A model generated the notes under the pieces. The model made no database searches and had not been told where the DNA came from. It saw nothing but the letters and a program-made list of their open reading frames with translations. Positions 41,341 through 50,035 of a DNA stretch of 64,000 nucleotides are shown in pieces. Every line of letters starts with the position of its first letter. The stretch's first letter is position 1. This DNA comes from Fusicatenibacter saccharivorans. GTDB taxonomy: Bacteria > Bacillota > Clostridia > Lachnospirales > Lachnospiraceae. Location: positions 1-64,000 of the forward strand of contig NZ_JADNOP010000019.1 of assembly GCF_015557635.1 (NCBI RefSeq). The letters run 5' to 3'. The position numbers and the translations under genes were made by a program.

Positions 41341-41619
41341 CTACCTCTGCGGGCTTCGCTCCTTCTTCGCTTTTTCACGCTTCGGCACTTCGTTTGCTGG
41401 TCCGTCTATCCTATGAAAAGAATCCTCTCCGGGGATCAAGGCAAGGCTTCTCCCGTTCTCCCAGTGCATGTGTATCTGTCCGGCATCGTCAATAAACTCC
41501 ACTGTTCCTTGTAATCCCGGCGACATCCCCGGCTCATCCATAAAATCCAGGCAGAGCCTTGTTCCTTTGGGATACCGCATTCGTAATTGTTTCACTTGTT
41601 TTTGATCATATATCCTCAT
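41341..41619 (-). CDS. DUF4314 protein
   Basis: A 92-residue protein containing the DUF4314 pattern: LRMRYPKGTRLCLDFMDEPG, TVEFIDDAGQIHMHWENGRS and SLALIPGEDSF. It is a small SH3-like barrel common in Firmicute ICEs; role unknown. ATG at 41619 is preferred because ATG at 41625 directly abuts GGAGGG. A basic tail overlaps the region where the VirD4 start should be. Confidence 0.82.
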   Translation of the reverse strand: MRIYDQKQVKQLRMRYPKGTRLCLDFMDEPGMSPGLQGTVEFIDDAGQIHMHWENGRSLALIPGEDSFHRIDGPANEVPKREKAKKERSPQR

Positions 41620-41637
41620 AGACATCCCTCCCTTCTG

Positions 41638-41949
41638 CTACCAGAAGAAGTGCCTGCTGGTGTTTGGTTTCATGACCTTTAAGATCACGCTGTCAATGCC
41701 ATCACTGTACCTGCCCATGGCCAGATACTTGTCCCGCAGCCGGTTGAGGGCATTGCGAAGTTCCCGCTGTTCCTCTGTGGTGATGGGAAGCCTTTTCTCA
41801 GAAAGTTCATAGTCCCGGACTTTCTGCAGCATGGCTTCTGTAGCCGGACGAACCTTTCCCATCTGACTTTGGGCTGCCAGTTCGTCTTTTAATGCCACCG
41901 TAAACATATTTTTCATGATATTGTCTGTTTTCAAATAGTAATCTGCCAT
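41638..41949 (-). CDS. Small conserved ICE protein
   Basis: A 103-residue helical protein: MADYYLKTDNIMKNMFTVAL and EEQRELRNALNRLRDKYLAM. No family recognised. ATG at 41949 follows GGAGG at 8-nt spacing; the 41979 start precedes that site and is rejected. Located between the antirestriction-like gene and DUF4314. Confidence 0.7.
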   Translation of the reverse strand: MADYYLKTDNIMKNMFTVALKDELAAQSQMGKVRPATEAMLQKVRDYELSEKRLPITTEEQRELRNALNRLRDKYLAMGRYSDGIDSVILKVMKPNTSRHFFW

Positions 41950-42030
41950 CTTGGGCACCTCCTTTGTTACACCCAACATACCACAAGAACCTTACAATAG
42001 CTATCCCAACAGCGGAACTTTTTCAAGAAC

Positions 42031-42981
42031 TTACCGCTCCGGCTGTTTCTCTTTTTTCTCCTTCTTCGGTGTCTGCTTTGGCGGTTCCTCAAAGGAAAAA
42101 TCATCCTTTGAAAAGGTCTGCTCCTGTTCCCCGAAGTTCCGTTCCATATGGTTGCGGATGGTATAGGCTGCCTGACGCACATCATTTAAAAAGCCACGCA
42201 GTTCCTGGGGATCTTTCTGCCCGTTTGCCTGCATCTCTGCGATTTTCCCAAATTGAAAACCGGACACGTCTGCTCCATACCGCTTGCCGATCACATAGGC
42301 GGCGCAGTATGCCTGTGCATTCACTTTCTTTCTCACATAATTTCCATCATGCTGGTCTAATGCTGCACACGCCAGTTCCCGGTTCACTGCATGGAATGTT
42401 GTATTCTCCTCCATTCCGTTTTGCACATAAACCGTGCGCTGTTTTGGGATATACTGTGCCTGGATGCCCTCCGGCAGATTGTCTGCGATCTGCATCTGCA
42501 CTGGCTGATCTTTTAACACTGCATGGATCAACTCTTCCATGGAACGCTGTGGACGTTCCTCCAGCGGTTTCCCACTCATCTGGCTGATGTCAAAGCCCTT
42601 ACTGATGGTATAGCCTGTCCTCCGCTCGCCGTCTTTTTCATATTCGGTGCTGACCATATAGGTGTAACCATGCACCCCGGCTTTTGGAGAACGGTGTTCT
42701 TTTTTCCAGTAATCATAGGATTTTACCACCGTTGCCTGCGGATTCTGTCCGTAGATCAACAAAAGGTTGGGTGTTTTCTGGGTGTTGCACTGTGCCATAA
42801 AATCCAGAAATCCTTTTAAGGACTCCCCATTTTGGAACACTGCCTGCGCCTGGACATCAACCTCTGCCCACACTTCTTCCCTCTGCTGTTTTTTCATGGC
42901 TGCATACTCTTCTTTTGACAGCCGCTGTTCTGGAGCCTGTTCTTCCCCCGCTCCACCTGGGATCATATTCTTTAAATCCAT
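42031..42981 (-). CDS. LtrC/ArdC-N-like protein with an incomplete peptidase motif
   Basis: A 316-residue protein. The N-terminal part (FLDFMAQCNTQKTPNLLLIY then VVKSYDYWKKEHRSPKAG) resembles the ssDNA-binding ArdC N-terminal domain; the following segment has FHAVNRELACAAL where ArdC-like proteins carry an HExxH zinc peptidase site, so the metal site is not intact here. A helical, basic tail ends it. ArdC-type proteins protect incoming ssDNA from restriction; here a DNA-binding role is more likely than peptidase activity. Common in Firmicute ICEs as LtrC-like. Confidence 0.7.
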   Translation of the reverse strand: MDLKNMIPGGAGEEQAPEQRLSKEEYAAMKKQQREEVWAEVDVQAQAVFQNGESLKGFLDFMAQCNTQKTPNLLLIYGQNPQATVVKSYDYWKKEHRSPKAGVHGYTYMVSTEYEKDGERRTGYTISKGFDISQMSGKPLEERPQRSMEELIHAVLKDQPVQMQIADNLPEGIQAQYIPKQRTVYVQNGMEENTTFHAVNRELACAALDQHDGNYVRKKVNAQAYCAAYVIGKRYGADVSGFQFGKIAEMQANGQKDPQELRGFLNDVRQAAYTIRNHMERNFGEQEQTFSKDDFSFEEPPKQTPKKEKKEKQPER

Positions 42982-42987
42982 ATCGCC

Positions 42988-43788
42988 TTACCTGCCTTTC
43001 ACTTTTGTCTTTTTTCGCTGCTGGTTTCTCGGTTTTCTCCGGCTCTTCTGTGCCTGCCTGCGCTGTCTCTGCTCGGTTTCAATCTTCTTTAGTTCCTGCC
43101 GGACAGAAGGCTTGCGCCCTTTCCAGCTAGTTTCCTGCCCGGAAAAAGAAGCGCTGTTGTGCGAGGAAGGTCCGGACAGATTCCCTGCCTTCTCCGCCTG
43201 AGTAAAATTTTCCCCTGTAGGAGTAACTTCCCCCACATCAAACAGATGCTCTTCTTCGTCTAATTCAAATTCAATGGTTCCTTCCGGCAGTACCACCTTT
43301 TCGGTCTTTACCGGAAGCTCCTCCTTTCCTTCGGTTTTCTCGGTAAACTCTGCATCGATCACACGCTCTGCTTCCCGCACCGGTGCTTGCTCCACCACCG
43401 CTTCTCCGGCTTCGGATTTGACAAAGTCCAGATTCATCTTATCCAGCACCCGGTTCACCTTCGCTGCATCATCGGCAAACACCATGATCTCTGCAGACTT
43501 GGGATTCTTTTTATCCCGGATGACCACATACAACAGCCCCCTGGATTTGGCTTCCCCGGCAAACTCCCGCAGCCTGTCATGAGGAATGGTGAAAAACTTC
43601 ATTGCCCGCTGTTCCTTTAACATCCGAAGCAGGTTGGTCTTTCCCCGGGTCTTTTTCTGGTCCTTCATCACCGCTACGATCAGCACCGCCAGATTTTTTG
43701 CAATGCTCCCACTGATTCGTAAGGTATGTTCCATGCCTTCCATGGAATACCGGACAATCTGATCCGCCGCATCACCGCCATAATTCAT
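42988..43788 (-). CDS. PcfB-family protein (DUF3801)
   Basis: A 266-residue protein with the DUF3801 start: IVRYSMEGMEHTLRISGSIA, KNLAVLIVAVMKDQKKTRGK and FAGEAKSRGLLYVVIRDKKN, then an acidic middle and a very basic tail. In pCF10, PcfB/PcfC/PcfG are part of the relaxosome-coupling protein docking set, so it likely helps deliver the relaxosome to VirD4. ATG at 43788 follows GGAGGTGAG. Confidence 0.85.
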   Translation of the reverse strand: MNYGGDAADQIVRYSMEGMEHTLRISGSIAKNLAVLIVAVMKDQKKTRGKTNLLRMLKEQRAMKFFTIPHDRLREFAGEAKSRGLLYVVIRDKKNPKSAEIMVFADDAAKVNRVLDKMNLDFVKSEAGEAVVEQAPVREAERVIDAEFTEKTEGKEELPVKTEKVVLPEGTIEFELDEEEHLFDVGEVTPTGENFTQAEKAGNLSGPSSHNSASFSGQETSWKGRKPSVRQELKKIETEQRQRRQAQKSRRKPRNQQRKKTKVKGR

Positions 43789-43802
43789 ACGCTCTCACCT
43801 CC

Positions 43803-45071
43803 TTACCGATTCCGTTCTGCCTCTCTTCGCTGTTTCCCTGACACTTCCTGTTCCTGTGCCTTTGCCTGCCTTAACCGCTCTTCCATTTCCAAGGACTGTT
43901 TTTCAATCTTCTGACTTAAGCGGATCTTCTTTCGAAGTTCTTTTAATTCCCCATTGATTGCCTGAATGCGCATACCGCCTGGTGCTTTCCGGTATAATTC
44001 CCTGCGCTCTTTCATCAAAGAAAGTACCTGTTCTTCCAAGGGCTTCCGGTATGCTGCCAGTTCTTCCCTGGTTGTGATCCCTTCCTTTTGTAGAAATTCC
44101 ATTTGGCAGATCCTTTGGTCCAGCCTCCGGATATCGGAACGTACTGCATAGGGAATCCGCTTGGGCTTCTTTGGAAATACCCCCATCTGATATAAATAAG
44201 AATAATACAGTCTCTGAAGTCCGGTGAGTTTCCGTCTCGGAGATTGCATCTGCGTGTTTCCATACACCTGCCGGATCTTTGGGCGCAGAATCTTCTCCCG
44301 GATTTCTGCTTCTCCATATCCTTTTCCCAAGGAACGCAGGCGGATATACCGCTCCATTCCCGGTGTCTTTAAGGAGGGATACTTCCGGTTCAGCTTCCAC
44401 GTATAACCCCGCTTCTCCATTTCTTTGACAAACTGACTCCAGGAAAAACTCACACCAATGGCCTCCCGGATATCCAGGCGGATGGCTGTCCTCCAAGTAG
44501 GCTTCCCTTCCGCTTCTGCTTTCCACTGGGCATAATGCATGGCTTTTCCCTGATTCGTCTGGATCACCGAGAGACCATATTTTCTGCATAATTGGTCGGA
44601 AATCTGACGTACCTCGGTAAAATAACTTCTGGCATTGCTGTGGTATTTCTTTCCGTCCACCATGCTCACTGAATTCCATACCAGATGGTTATGGTAATGA
44701 CTGGTATTCAGATGGGTCGTGATCACCACCTCATACTGTCCTTTCAATAACTGCTCTGCCAGTTCCTGTCCAATAAGATGTGCCAGTTCCGGGGATACCT
44801 CCCCTTCTGCAAAACTCTGTACCAGATGATATCCCTGCACCCCGTCTTTCTTATGGAAACGCTCTTTGGTCTTTACCATGTCCACGTAAGCATTTTCACA
44901 GGTACACCCCATGGCATCTTCAAAAATGGTCTGTTCCGTCTTTTCCCGGTTCAACGCATAATCAATGGCTTCTTCCAAGGAGCCGGCACTCTTGGTGGTC
45001 TTTGCCCGGTCTTTCACATAATCAATGGAACGGTCCAGGCGGTGGACGGGGAGGACGCTGGTATATGCCAT
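43803..45071 (-). CDS. MobP-type relaxase
   Basis: A 422-residue DNA-nicking relaxase. The HUH metal site is TTHLNTSHYHNHLVWNSV (near 120-137). SIDYVKDRAKT and LEEAIDYALNREKT near the N-terminus are typical for the Firmicute MobP relaxases; a coiled-coil, basic C-terminus follows. It nicks oriT and pilots the strand. Start (ATG at 45071) directly adjoins the MobC stop, so the two are coupled. Confidence 0.92.
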   Translation of the reverse strand: MAYTSVLPVHRLDRSIDYVKDRAKTTKSAGSLEEAIDYALNREKTEQTIFEDAMGCTCENAYVDMVKTKERFHKKDGVQGYHLVQSFAEGEVSPELAHLIGQELAEQLLKGQYEVVITTHLNTSHYHNHLVWNSVSMVDGKKYHSNARSYFTEVRQISDQLCRKYGLSVIQTNQGKAMHYAQWKAEAEGKPTWRTAIRLDIREAIGVSFSWSQFVKEMEKRGYTWKLNRKYPSLKTPGMERYIRLRSLGKGYGEAEIREKILRPKIRQVYGNTQMQSPRRKLTGLQRLYYSYLYQMGVFPKKPKRIPYAVRSDIRRLDQRICQMEFLQKEGITTREELAAYRKPLEEQVLSLMKERRELYRKAPGGMRIQAINGELKELRKKIRLSQKIEKQSLEMEERLRQAKAQEQEVSGKQRREAERNR

Positions 45072-45380
45072 CTACCATTCCTCTTTCACCAGACGCCAGG
45101 TCTCTTTGGAAATCCGGAGCATTTCCTGTATGCTGGCTTCCCCTGCCATTCCTGTGCCATTGGCGACATGGGCAAGCTGGTTGGCATTATTGCAAAGCCC
45201 CGCAATCTTTCGAAGAAGCTCTGCATGATGCTCACAGGGCTTTGTCTGCAGCTGTGCGCCTAAAATCAGGGAACGTAAGAATTCCTCCCTGTTTAACCCA
45301 CTCTTTGCTACCTGCCCGTCCAGATGCCGAAGTTCTTTCGCATTCAGACGGACAGGAACTACATGGTTTCGTTTTCTCAT
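45072..45380 (-). CDS. mobC: MobC-type relaxosome accessory protein
   Basis: A 102-residue ribbon-helix-helix protein: VVPVRLNAKELRHLDGQVAK and the MobC signature LLRKIAGLCNNANQLAHVAN. It binds oriT and helps the relaxase open the DNA. Precedes the relaxase without a gap. Confidence 0.9.
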   Translation of the reverse strand: MRKRNHVVPVRLNAKELRHLDGQVAKSGLNREEFLRSLILGAQLQTKPCEHHAELLRKIAGLCNNANQLAHVANGTGMAGEASIQEMLRISKETWRLVKEEW

Positions 45381-45388
45381 TCAACCAC

Positions 45389-45766
45389 CTACCTTTTCTT
45401 CTTTTCTGCTGTCTCTAAGGGATACACCTGAATCCCTCTGCGTTCCATCTGCCAAAGGAATTCCCCGATTTCCCAGACCTGCCCATTCACATCTACCTGC
45501 CTTTCGTCCACAAAGCGGCAGATCCCAATCTCTTTCGTTCCGTCCTCTGCTATCATGCAAAGACTTTCCCCATCCAAAAGGGAGAACCGCTCCAACCCTT
45601 CCATATCTCGGAAATGGATTGTTTTCAGTTCTCCCTGTTTCTTTCTGCGTATCCGCATCTGCTCCATCTGCTGATCTTCTCTCTTTCCGGCAACCACACA
45701 GCACATCACTCCAATGCCAAAGGCTGCACCTGCCATTGCTCCAAGAGCCATTCCTGCAAAAAACAT
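45389..45766 (-). CDS. DUF3789-type single-helix membrane protein
   Basis: About 125 residues. The N-terminal helix (MFFAGMALGAMAGAAFGIGV) matches DUF3789 starts, followed by a cytoplasmic region with KTIHFRDMEGLERFSLLDGE. Relatives occur beside mobilization genes. ATG at 45766 follows AAAGGAG; the longer frame from 45883 would run through the candidate oriT and is rejected. Confidence 0.75.
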   Translation of the reverse strand: MFFAGMALGAMAGAAFGIGVMCCVVAGKREDQQMEQMRIRRKKQGELKTIHFRDMEGLERFSLLDGESLCMIAEDGTKEIGICRFVDERQVDVNGQVWEIGEFLWQMERRGIQVYPLETAEKKKR

Positions 45767-45789
45767 GTTTCTTTTCTCCTTTCTCGACT

Positions 45790-45880
45790 GCCGGGGGATT
45801 GGGGGTTCTCCCCAAAGTGCGTTTGGATATCCAAACGCTATGCTTGCAAAACCAGTTCCACCGATTTCCATCGACTCCCC
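45790..45880 (-). other. Candidate origin of transfer (oriT)
   Basis: Upstream of the DUF3789-mobC-relaxase genes and without a coding need, this stretch contains the perfect 20-bp palindrome GCGTTTGGATATCCAAACGC (45819-45838), a second G/C inverted repeat (TTGGGG-AGAA-CCCCCAA, about 45799-45815) and an asymmetrical flank (CTATGCTTGCAAAAC). Nested inverted repeats beside relaxase and MobC genes are the normal oriT layout. The nick site was not identified. Confidence 0.5.
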
Positions 45881-45893
45881 CATGCAGAATCGA

Positions 45894-46220
45894 TTATGCT
45901 TCCTTTTCTTTGATCTTGATCAATCCATCTAATGTGGTACAAATGATATGCAATCGGTCTGCGGTACTAATATCTGTGTTCATCGTTCCGGTGACTTCTT
46001 TTCCACAGACCACCACCATCCGACACCGCTTTAAGATCAAGTGGGACATCCGGTTGTATGCCTGCAAATCCTCAGCTTCCCCTTCATCCAGAAAAGGAAG
46101 AAATCCAAACCTCGGACAAATGGGAACATATCCCAACTCATAAATCTTCCGGCAATATCGCTGCACCTTCACTCTGCTTTCTTCTGCCGGACAACACACA
46201 TAGGCCATCGCCTGTTCCAT
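45894..46220 (-). CDS. DUF4406-like protein
   Basis: A 108-residue protein with AYVCCPAEESRVKVQRYCRK, GYVPICPRFGFLPFLD and MVVVCGKEVTGTMNTDISTA, the layout of DUF4406/nucleoside deoxyribosyltransferase-like Rossmann proteins. May bind a nucleotide; activity unknown. ATG at 46220 follows GGGGTGAG. Confidence 0.75.
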   Translation of the reverse strand: MEQAMAYVCCPAEESRVKVQRYCRKIYELGYVPICPRFGFLPFLDEGEAEDLQAYNRMSHLILKRCRMVVVCGKEVTGTMNTDISTADRLHIICTTLDGLIKIKEKEA

Positions 46221-46236
46221 CGCCTCACCCCTTTCC

Positions 46237-46295
46237 TGCATCCAGGTGGATGCACTTTTCTTCTTCTGAAACAGAGTTGGACATCCATGTGGATG
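46237..46295. repeat. Two copies of the palindrome CATCCA-N2-TGGATG
   Basis: TGCATCCAGGTGGATGCA (46237-46254) and CATCCATGTGGATG (46282-46295) lie in the 80-bp gap between the DUF4406-like and methylase genes. Paired palindromes suggest an operator or RNA-processing structure. Confidence 0.5.
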
Positions 46296-46301
46296 CCCTT
46301 G

Positions 46302-47108
46302 CTATTTCTCGCTCTCTTCTTTTTCCTTTGCTTCCAATGCAAACTTTACACGGTCACTGCCCAGCTTATAATAAGCATCGGTCACTTCAATGCCTACTGT
46401 CTCATAGCCTTCTTCCACCGCCGCAAGGATGGTTGTTCCTGCTCCGGCAAAGGGATCTAAGATTCTACCACCCGGCTCACAAATCTGAATGACATCTTTC
46501 ATCAGCTGCAACGGTTTCTCTGTCACATGAATACGGTTCTGGGGATTTCCATAACGGAACACACCGGGAAGACAGGAAACCGGGCGGTTGATTGGCATCG
46601 GGCCATTACTGCCCCACACAATATACTCAGCCTGCTGGCGAAAACGTCCTTTCTGCGGACGAGAGTTTCCCTTATCCCAAACCGCAGTTCCTCTCCAGAT
46701 CCAGCCTGCCCACTGGAGTGCATCGGTAATAGAGGGATATTGTCTCCAGTCAATAAACAGGCAGATTGGCGCACCAACTTTACAGGCTTTCCGCGCATCG
46801 TAGAGCCACTCTGCCATCCAATGGGTCCAGGAACGCTGATCCTTGTTATCCCCATCAAAATCCGGCAGTGCATTCTCTGCCTTCATACTGCTGTATTTCT
46901 GATTAGTCGTGCGGTTTCGCTCATTCTGTTTTGTTCCCCCAGACGCATAAGGCGGATCGGTAATCACTGCATCAAAGATCCCCGGCTGAAATGCTTTCAC
47001 AAGTTTCAGCGTATCTCCATGTAAAATTGTCCAGTTTTTCCCTCCGGTATATTCCTCCGGGTATGTTCCTTCTTTCAATAAGTTCCCTAACTGCAGGGTA
47101 TTTTCCAT
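46302..47108 (-). CDS. Site-specific DNA methyltransferase (N6-adenine or N4-cytosine)
   Basis: A roughly 268-residue solitary methylase: catalytic motif IV is VITDPPYASGG (near 53), an Arg/Gln-rich recognition stretch follows, and the SAM-binding motif is ILDPFAGAGTTILA near the C-terminus. The order DPPY before FAGAG is the beta class. No restriction enzyme gene is adjacent, so it is probably an orphan methylase protecting the element from host restriction. Start ATG at 47108 or 47117. Confidence 0.88.
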   Translation of the reverse strand: MENTLQLGNLLKEGTYPEEYTGGKNWTILHGDTLKLVKAFQPGIFDAVITDPPYASGGTKQNERNRTTNQKYSSMKAENALPDFDGDNKDQRSWTHWMAEWLYDARKACKVGAPICLFIDWRQYPSITDALQWAGWIWRGTAVWDKGNSRPQKGRFRQQAEYIVWGSNGPMPINRPVSCLPGVFRYGNPQNRIHVTEKPLQLMKDVIQICEPGGRILDPFAGAGTTILAAVEEGYETVGIEVTDAYYKLGSDRVKFALEAKEKEESEK

Positions 47109-47126
47109 AGGCATCATCCTTTCTTA

Positions 47127-48161
47127 TCAGCGCTCCGGCTGTTTTTTACTTTTTGTTTTTTTCTTGCTTTCATTCACTTTATGAATTGAATCACCTCCCC
47201 TGAAAACTAACAGCTCCTGTGTCTGATTCTCCACACTCCGGCTTGGCAGAACATTTCCTCTCACCAATACTTTCCCGCATACATTTCCAAAAACCAAGCT
47301 ATTTCCGAGAATCAAAGGTGCATCTCCTGTTTCCTTTGCCGCAGTAATCTTGGCAAATCCTCGAATGTGTGCCATATTCCAAACCTCTCCAGCTAGAATA
47401 CGGCAGGATTCCTCTGCAATACTCGTTTGATACATCACTGCAGTTCCCGTAAGAAGGGCATCACCCTTGGCAATCGCTTCTTGGAACAGTCCTGCACTCC
47501 TTTCCACTACCGCACGTTCACAGCAGATAGCCTGGTCATAAATCCAGCATGATCCTTCCTGGGAAAGATTTTGCTCATATTCTACAAAGCCACCCAAGGT
47601 TCCTTTGGGAACCGCTTCATTTACGTCTACCAATGCTCGGATTCTATGCAGCCATGGAAATTGTGGATGGGCTATGGAAGTGATTTCATATTTCTTCTGC
47701 GTTTCGCATTGGACTTCTTTTTGAGAGAACTTTTCTTTTGTATCTACTGAAAAATCAAAAACGACTTCTCCTTCCTCTACGGAATAGGTACGAATACGTG
47801 AGGTATCAAAAATTCCCCCTTCGTACTGCCTGCTGAGAAAGTTCTGGATCGCTTCCAGTTCCTGCTGTGTAAGAGGCTCTATTAATGCAAGGCTGGCACA
47901 AACATACAAACCATCTTGTTCTTTTTTCACCTGGATATCGAGGTTCTGCACTTTCTCCTTTACAGAATCATCCGCATCATAGTAATCCATCAGATTGAAT
48001 GGTGCCGACTTTTTTCTGTAATACAATTTTTCCTGCTCCAGTGCCTCTTGGATGGCAGTTTCATAAAGAACAAGATCCTGTCCCTTCAAATCTACAGATT
48101 CCCCTTCTTTTGTGGCAAGCCATCCCCACACAGGACTCCATAATTGCAATCTTTTTTCCAT
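47127..48161 (-). CDS. ICE protein with a paralogous N-terminal domain and a beta-rich C-terminus
   Basis: A 344-residue protein of unknown function. Residues about 25-150 (NLMDYYDADDSVKEKV, then VCASLALIEPLTQQELEAI, YSVEEGEVVFDFSVDT) match the same region of the next gene upstream (48.3-49.1 kb). The second half (HRIRALVDVNEAVPKGTLGG, then repeated short strands such as SCWIYDQAICCERAVVERSA) looks like a short left-handed or polymer-type beta repeat. The end is Lys/Arg rich. Confidence 0.65.
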   Translation of the reverse strand: MEKRLQLWSPVWGWLATKEGESVDLKGQDLVLYETAIQEALEQEKLYYRKKSAPFNLMDYYDADDSVKEKVQNLDIQVKKEQDGLYVCASLALIEPLTQQELEAIQNFLSRQYEGGIFDTSRIRTYSVEEGEVVFDFSVDTKEKFSQKEVQCETQKKYEITSIAHPQFPWLHRIRALVDVNEAVPKGTLGGFVEYEQNLSQEGSCWIYDQAICCERAVVERSAGLFQEAIAKGDALLTGTAVMYQTSIAEESCRILAGEVWNMAHIRGFAKITAAKETGDAPLILGNSLVFGNVCGKVLVRGNVLPSRSVENQTQELLVFRGGDSIHKVNESKKKTKSKKQPER

Positions 48162-48260
48162 AAGACCTCCCTTGTCAGTGTTCTGGCTGTTTATTCTCTT
48201 TTCAATCTGTTTCTGCTATTTTTTCTTCCCACATCTCCTTTGATGTGACAAAAGATAACT

Positions 48261-49058
48261 TCATCGGCATTCTTCCTTCCCACGTTTCTTTGGGGGCTTG
48301 GTATCATTCTGAGAAGATGCACTCAGTTCTGTTTCCACATATTCACTGATGATATGAAGTGCCTGATAATAGTTCTCTGATTTCTGGACACGTGCAATCA
48401 TTTCTTTTGCCTCTTGTCCCTGCCCATTTTCCTGAAGCAGTTTACTTGCCCTGGCCATAATCGCAAACACATTTCCATCCATTCCCAAAAGCTGCATTTT
48501 CAGGCGTTTCGGAACATTTACCGGATTTTCTTGTTTCTCCGACTTTTCTTTTGAGACTTCTGATTTTGCCTGTTGAAATTCAAAATCTATGGGGCGCCAA
48601 AAGTGTATACACAGTTCACCACCCTCTACCGGAATCTCCTGCTGTTCAAAGCCTTCTCCCCATCCATCACTATATTGTCCGGTGAGATATTCACACAGTT
48701 CCGATAATTCTTCCGCCTCCAGATACTCTTTCAATTCTAAAGTTGTACAGCCATATAACACACCATCCGATTCTTTCACCGATGGAACTGCAGACACTAC
48801 TTTTTCTTTAATGGCAGCACTTCCGTCAAAATAATCCATCAGATTATCGGTCCTATCATCGTCATGTCCGACACGGTTGTATTCTGCAATCTTTTCCTGA
48901 ATCACAGAAGCATACTCCGTTAAATCATCTCCTTCAAAAAATACCTGCTCTTCTTCAAAGTCATTGTAATCCTCTTCTTCCCAATCTTGTTCCATCTCAT
49001 TTGGAAGAAAGGTTCCTGTCAGCGGTGTCAATAATTCTATTTTGATCGTATCTTCCAT
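48261..49058 (-). CDS. ICE protein with shared N-terminal domain and single-strand-protein-like tail
   Basis: A 265-residue protein, unknown function. An acidic N-terminus leads to the domain shared with the neighbour (NLMDYFDGSAAIKEKV, CTTLELKEYLEAEELSELCE, IPVEGGELCIHFWRPIDF). The C-terminal piece (QLLGMDGNVFAIMARASKLL then KSENYYQALHIISEYVET) resembles a small helical module seen in many phage and ICE proteins. ATG at 49058 with GGAGG upstream is chosen over GTG at 49067. Confidence 0.65.
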   Translation of the reverse strand: MEDTIKIELLTPLTGTFLPNEMEQDWEEEDYNDFEEEQVFFEGDDLTEYASVIQEKIAEYNRVGHDDDRTDNLMDYFDGSAAIKEKVVSAVPSVKESDGVLYGCTTLELKEYLEAEELSELCEYLTGQYSDGWGEGFEQQEIPVEGGELCIHFWRPIDFEFQQAKSEVSKEKSEKQENPVNVPKRLKMQLLGMDGNVFAIMARASKLLQENGQGQEAKEMIARVQKSENYYQALHIISEYVETELSASSQNDTKPPKKRGKEECR

Positions 49059-49063
49059 TTGCC

Positions 49064-50035
49064 TCACCTCCCTCGTTCCTTTTGCTGTTTCTTCTGTTTT
49101 TCCCCTGCCTGTTTTGCCAGGTCTCCATAGTCTGCACCTTCCATCTGTGGTAAGTTACAAACTACGGTATATTTTTCTCCATACTGCTCTTTTAACTGCG
49201 CACACGCCCATCGCCCGGCAAAATCGTTATCGGTGCAGATCTCAATTTCTGTCACCTCCGGATGCTCTTTTAGGAAATGTTCCAATGCATCTGGACGTTT
49301 CATCTTCTTCGTTGCTCGTTCCGCTCCTTCTTTTGGTGCTGCAATGCCCCCTAGAGACAGACGGTACTTATCGGTTCGTCCATCTTCCAGCGTCATATGG
49401 GCAAGGGCGTCAATACAGGCTTCATATACTGCCACCCGACTGCTTTTCCTCAAAGGCGGAACACAAAAGCTATACTGTTTGTCGCTTCCTTCCTGTTCCA
49501 TTTTAAAATTCTTTCCCCGGCTGTCATAAATCCCACGCAGAAACGCATACTTTGCCTGCCCTTGCTCATCCAGTCCAACAAAAACAGCGTTATGGTACGG
49601 GGCACTCTCATACAGGATTCCCAGCTGCACACAGTAATCCAGAACATCATCCCGAATTCCCCTTTGGTTCAAATATCTCCGCACCCGGTAAAAGCTGTCA
49701 TTGGGCAGGGGCAGGGAAAAGAGCTTCTTCCTGGGCGCTGGTTCTGCTCTGGGAACATACACAGGCGTCTGCTCACACAGGATTTTTACGGCTTCCGTAT
49801 ATCCCATGCCATCTACCTGCATCAAAAACCGAAGGGCAGACATTCCACCGATATCCCTGGATTTCCAATGCCATTTACTTGTGATCTCGTTGATCTTAAA
49901 ACTGTCATGGTCCTGAAGCTGCCATTCGTTTCTTGTCCTTGTTTTCTTCAATCTCCCCGGCTGGTATGTCTGCAGATATTCATAAGCTCTCACCTGCTTG
50001 GCTGCCTGATATTCTTCTTCGGTAACCCAAGCCAT
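49064..50035 (-). CDS. DUF3991/Toprim primase-like protein
   Basis: A 323-residue protein with a DUF3991-like N-terminus (ITSKWHWKSRDIGGMSALRF, a primase-type zinc-less fold) and a C-terminal Toprim domain (VAVYEACIDALAHMTLEDG with the conserved Glu; EIEICTDNDFAGRWACAQLK with the DxD-like acidic pair). Likely primes complementary-strand synthesis after transfer. Its start overlaps the metK stop by 1 bp. Confidence 0.85.
   Translation of the reverse strand: MAWVTEEEYQAAKQVRAYEYLQTYQPGRLKKTRTRNEWQLQDHDSFKINEITSKWHWKSRDIGGMSALRFLMQVDGMGYTEAVKILCEQTPVYVPRAEPAPRKKLFSLPLPNDSFYRVRRYLNQRGIRDDVLDYCVQLGILYESAPYHNAVFVGLDEQGQAKYAFLRGIYDSRGKNFKMEQEGSDKQYSFCVPPLRKSSRVAVYEACIDALAHMTLEDGRTDKYRLSLGGIAAPKEGAERATKKMKRPDALEHFLKEHPEVTEIEICTDNDFAGRWACAQLKEQYGEKYTVVCNLPQMEGADYGDLAKQAGEKQKKQQKERGR

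Noticed and set aside
40965-41378. Arg-rich 137-residue frame overlapping the VirD4 start
   Set aside because: It is the frame-shifted reading of the VirD4 N-terminal region, not a separate gene, although it exposes the possible frameshift.
45767-45883. N-terminal extension of the DUF3789-like gene
   Set aside because: It would read through the palindrome-rich candidate oriT, and the ATG at 45766 has AAAGGAG and a family-typical start.
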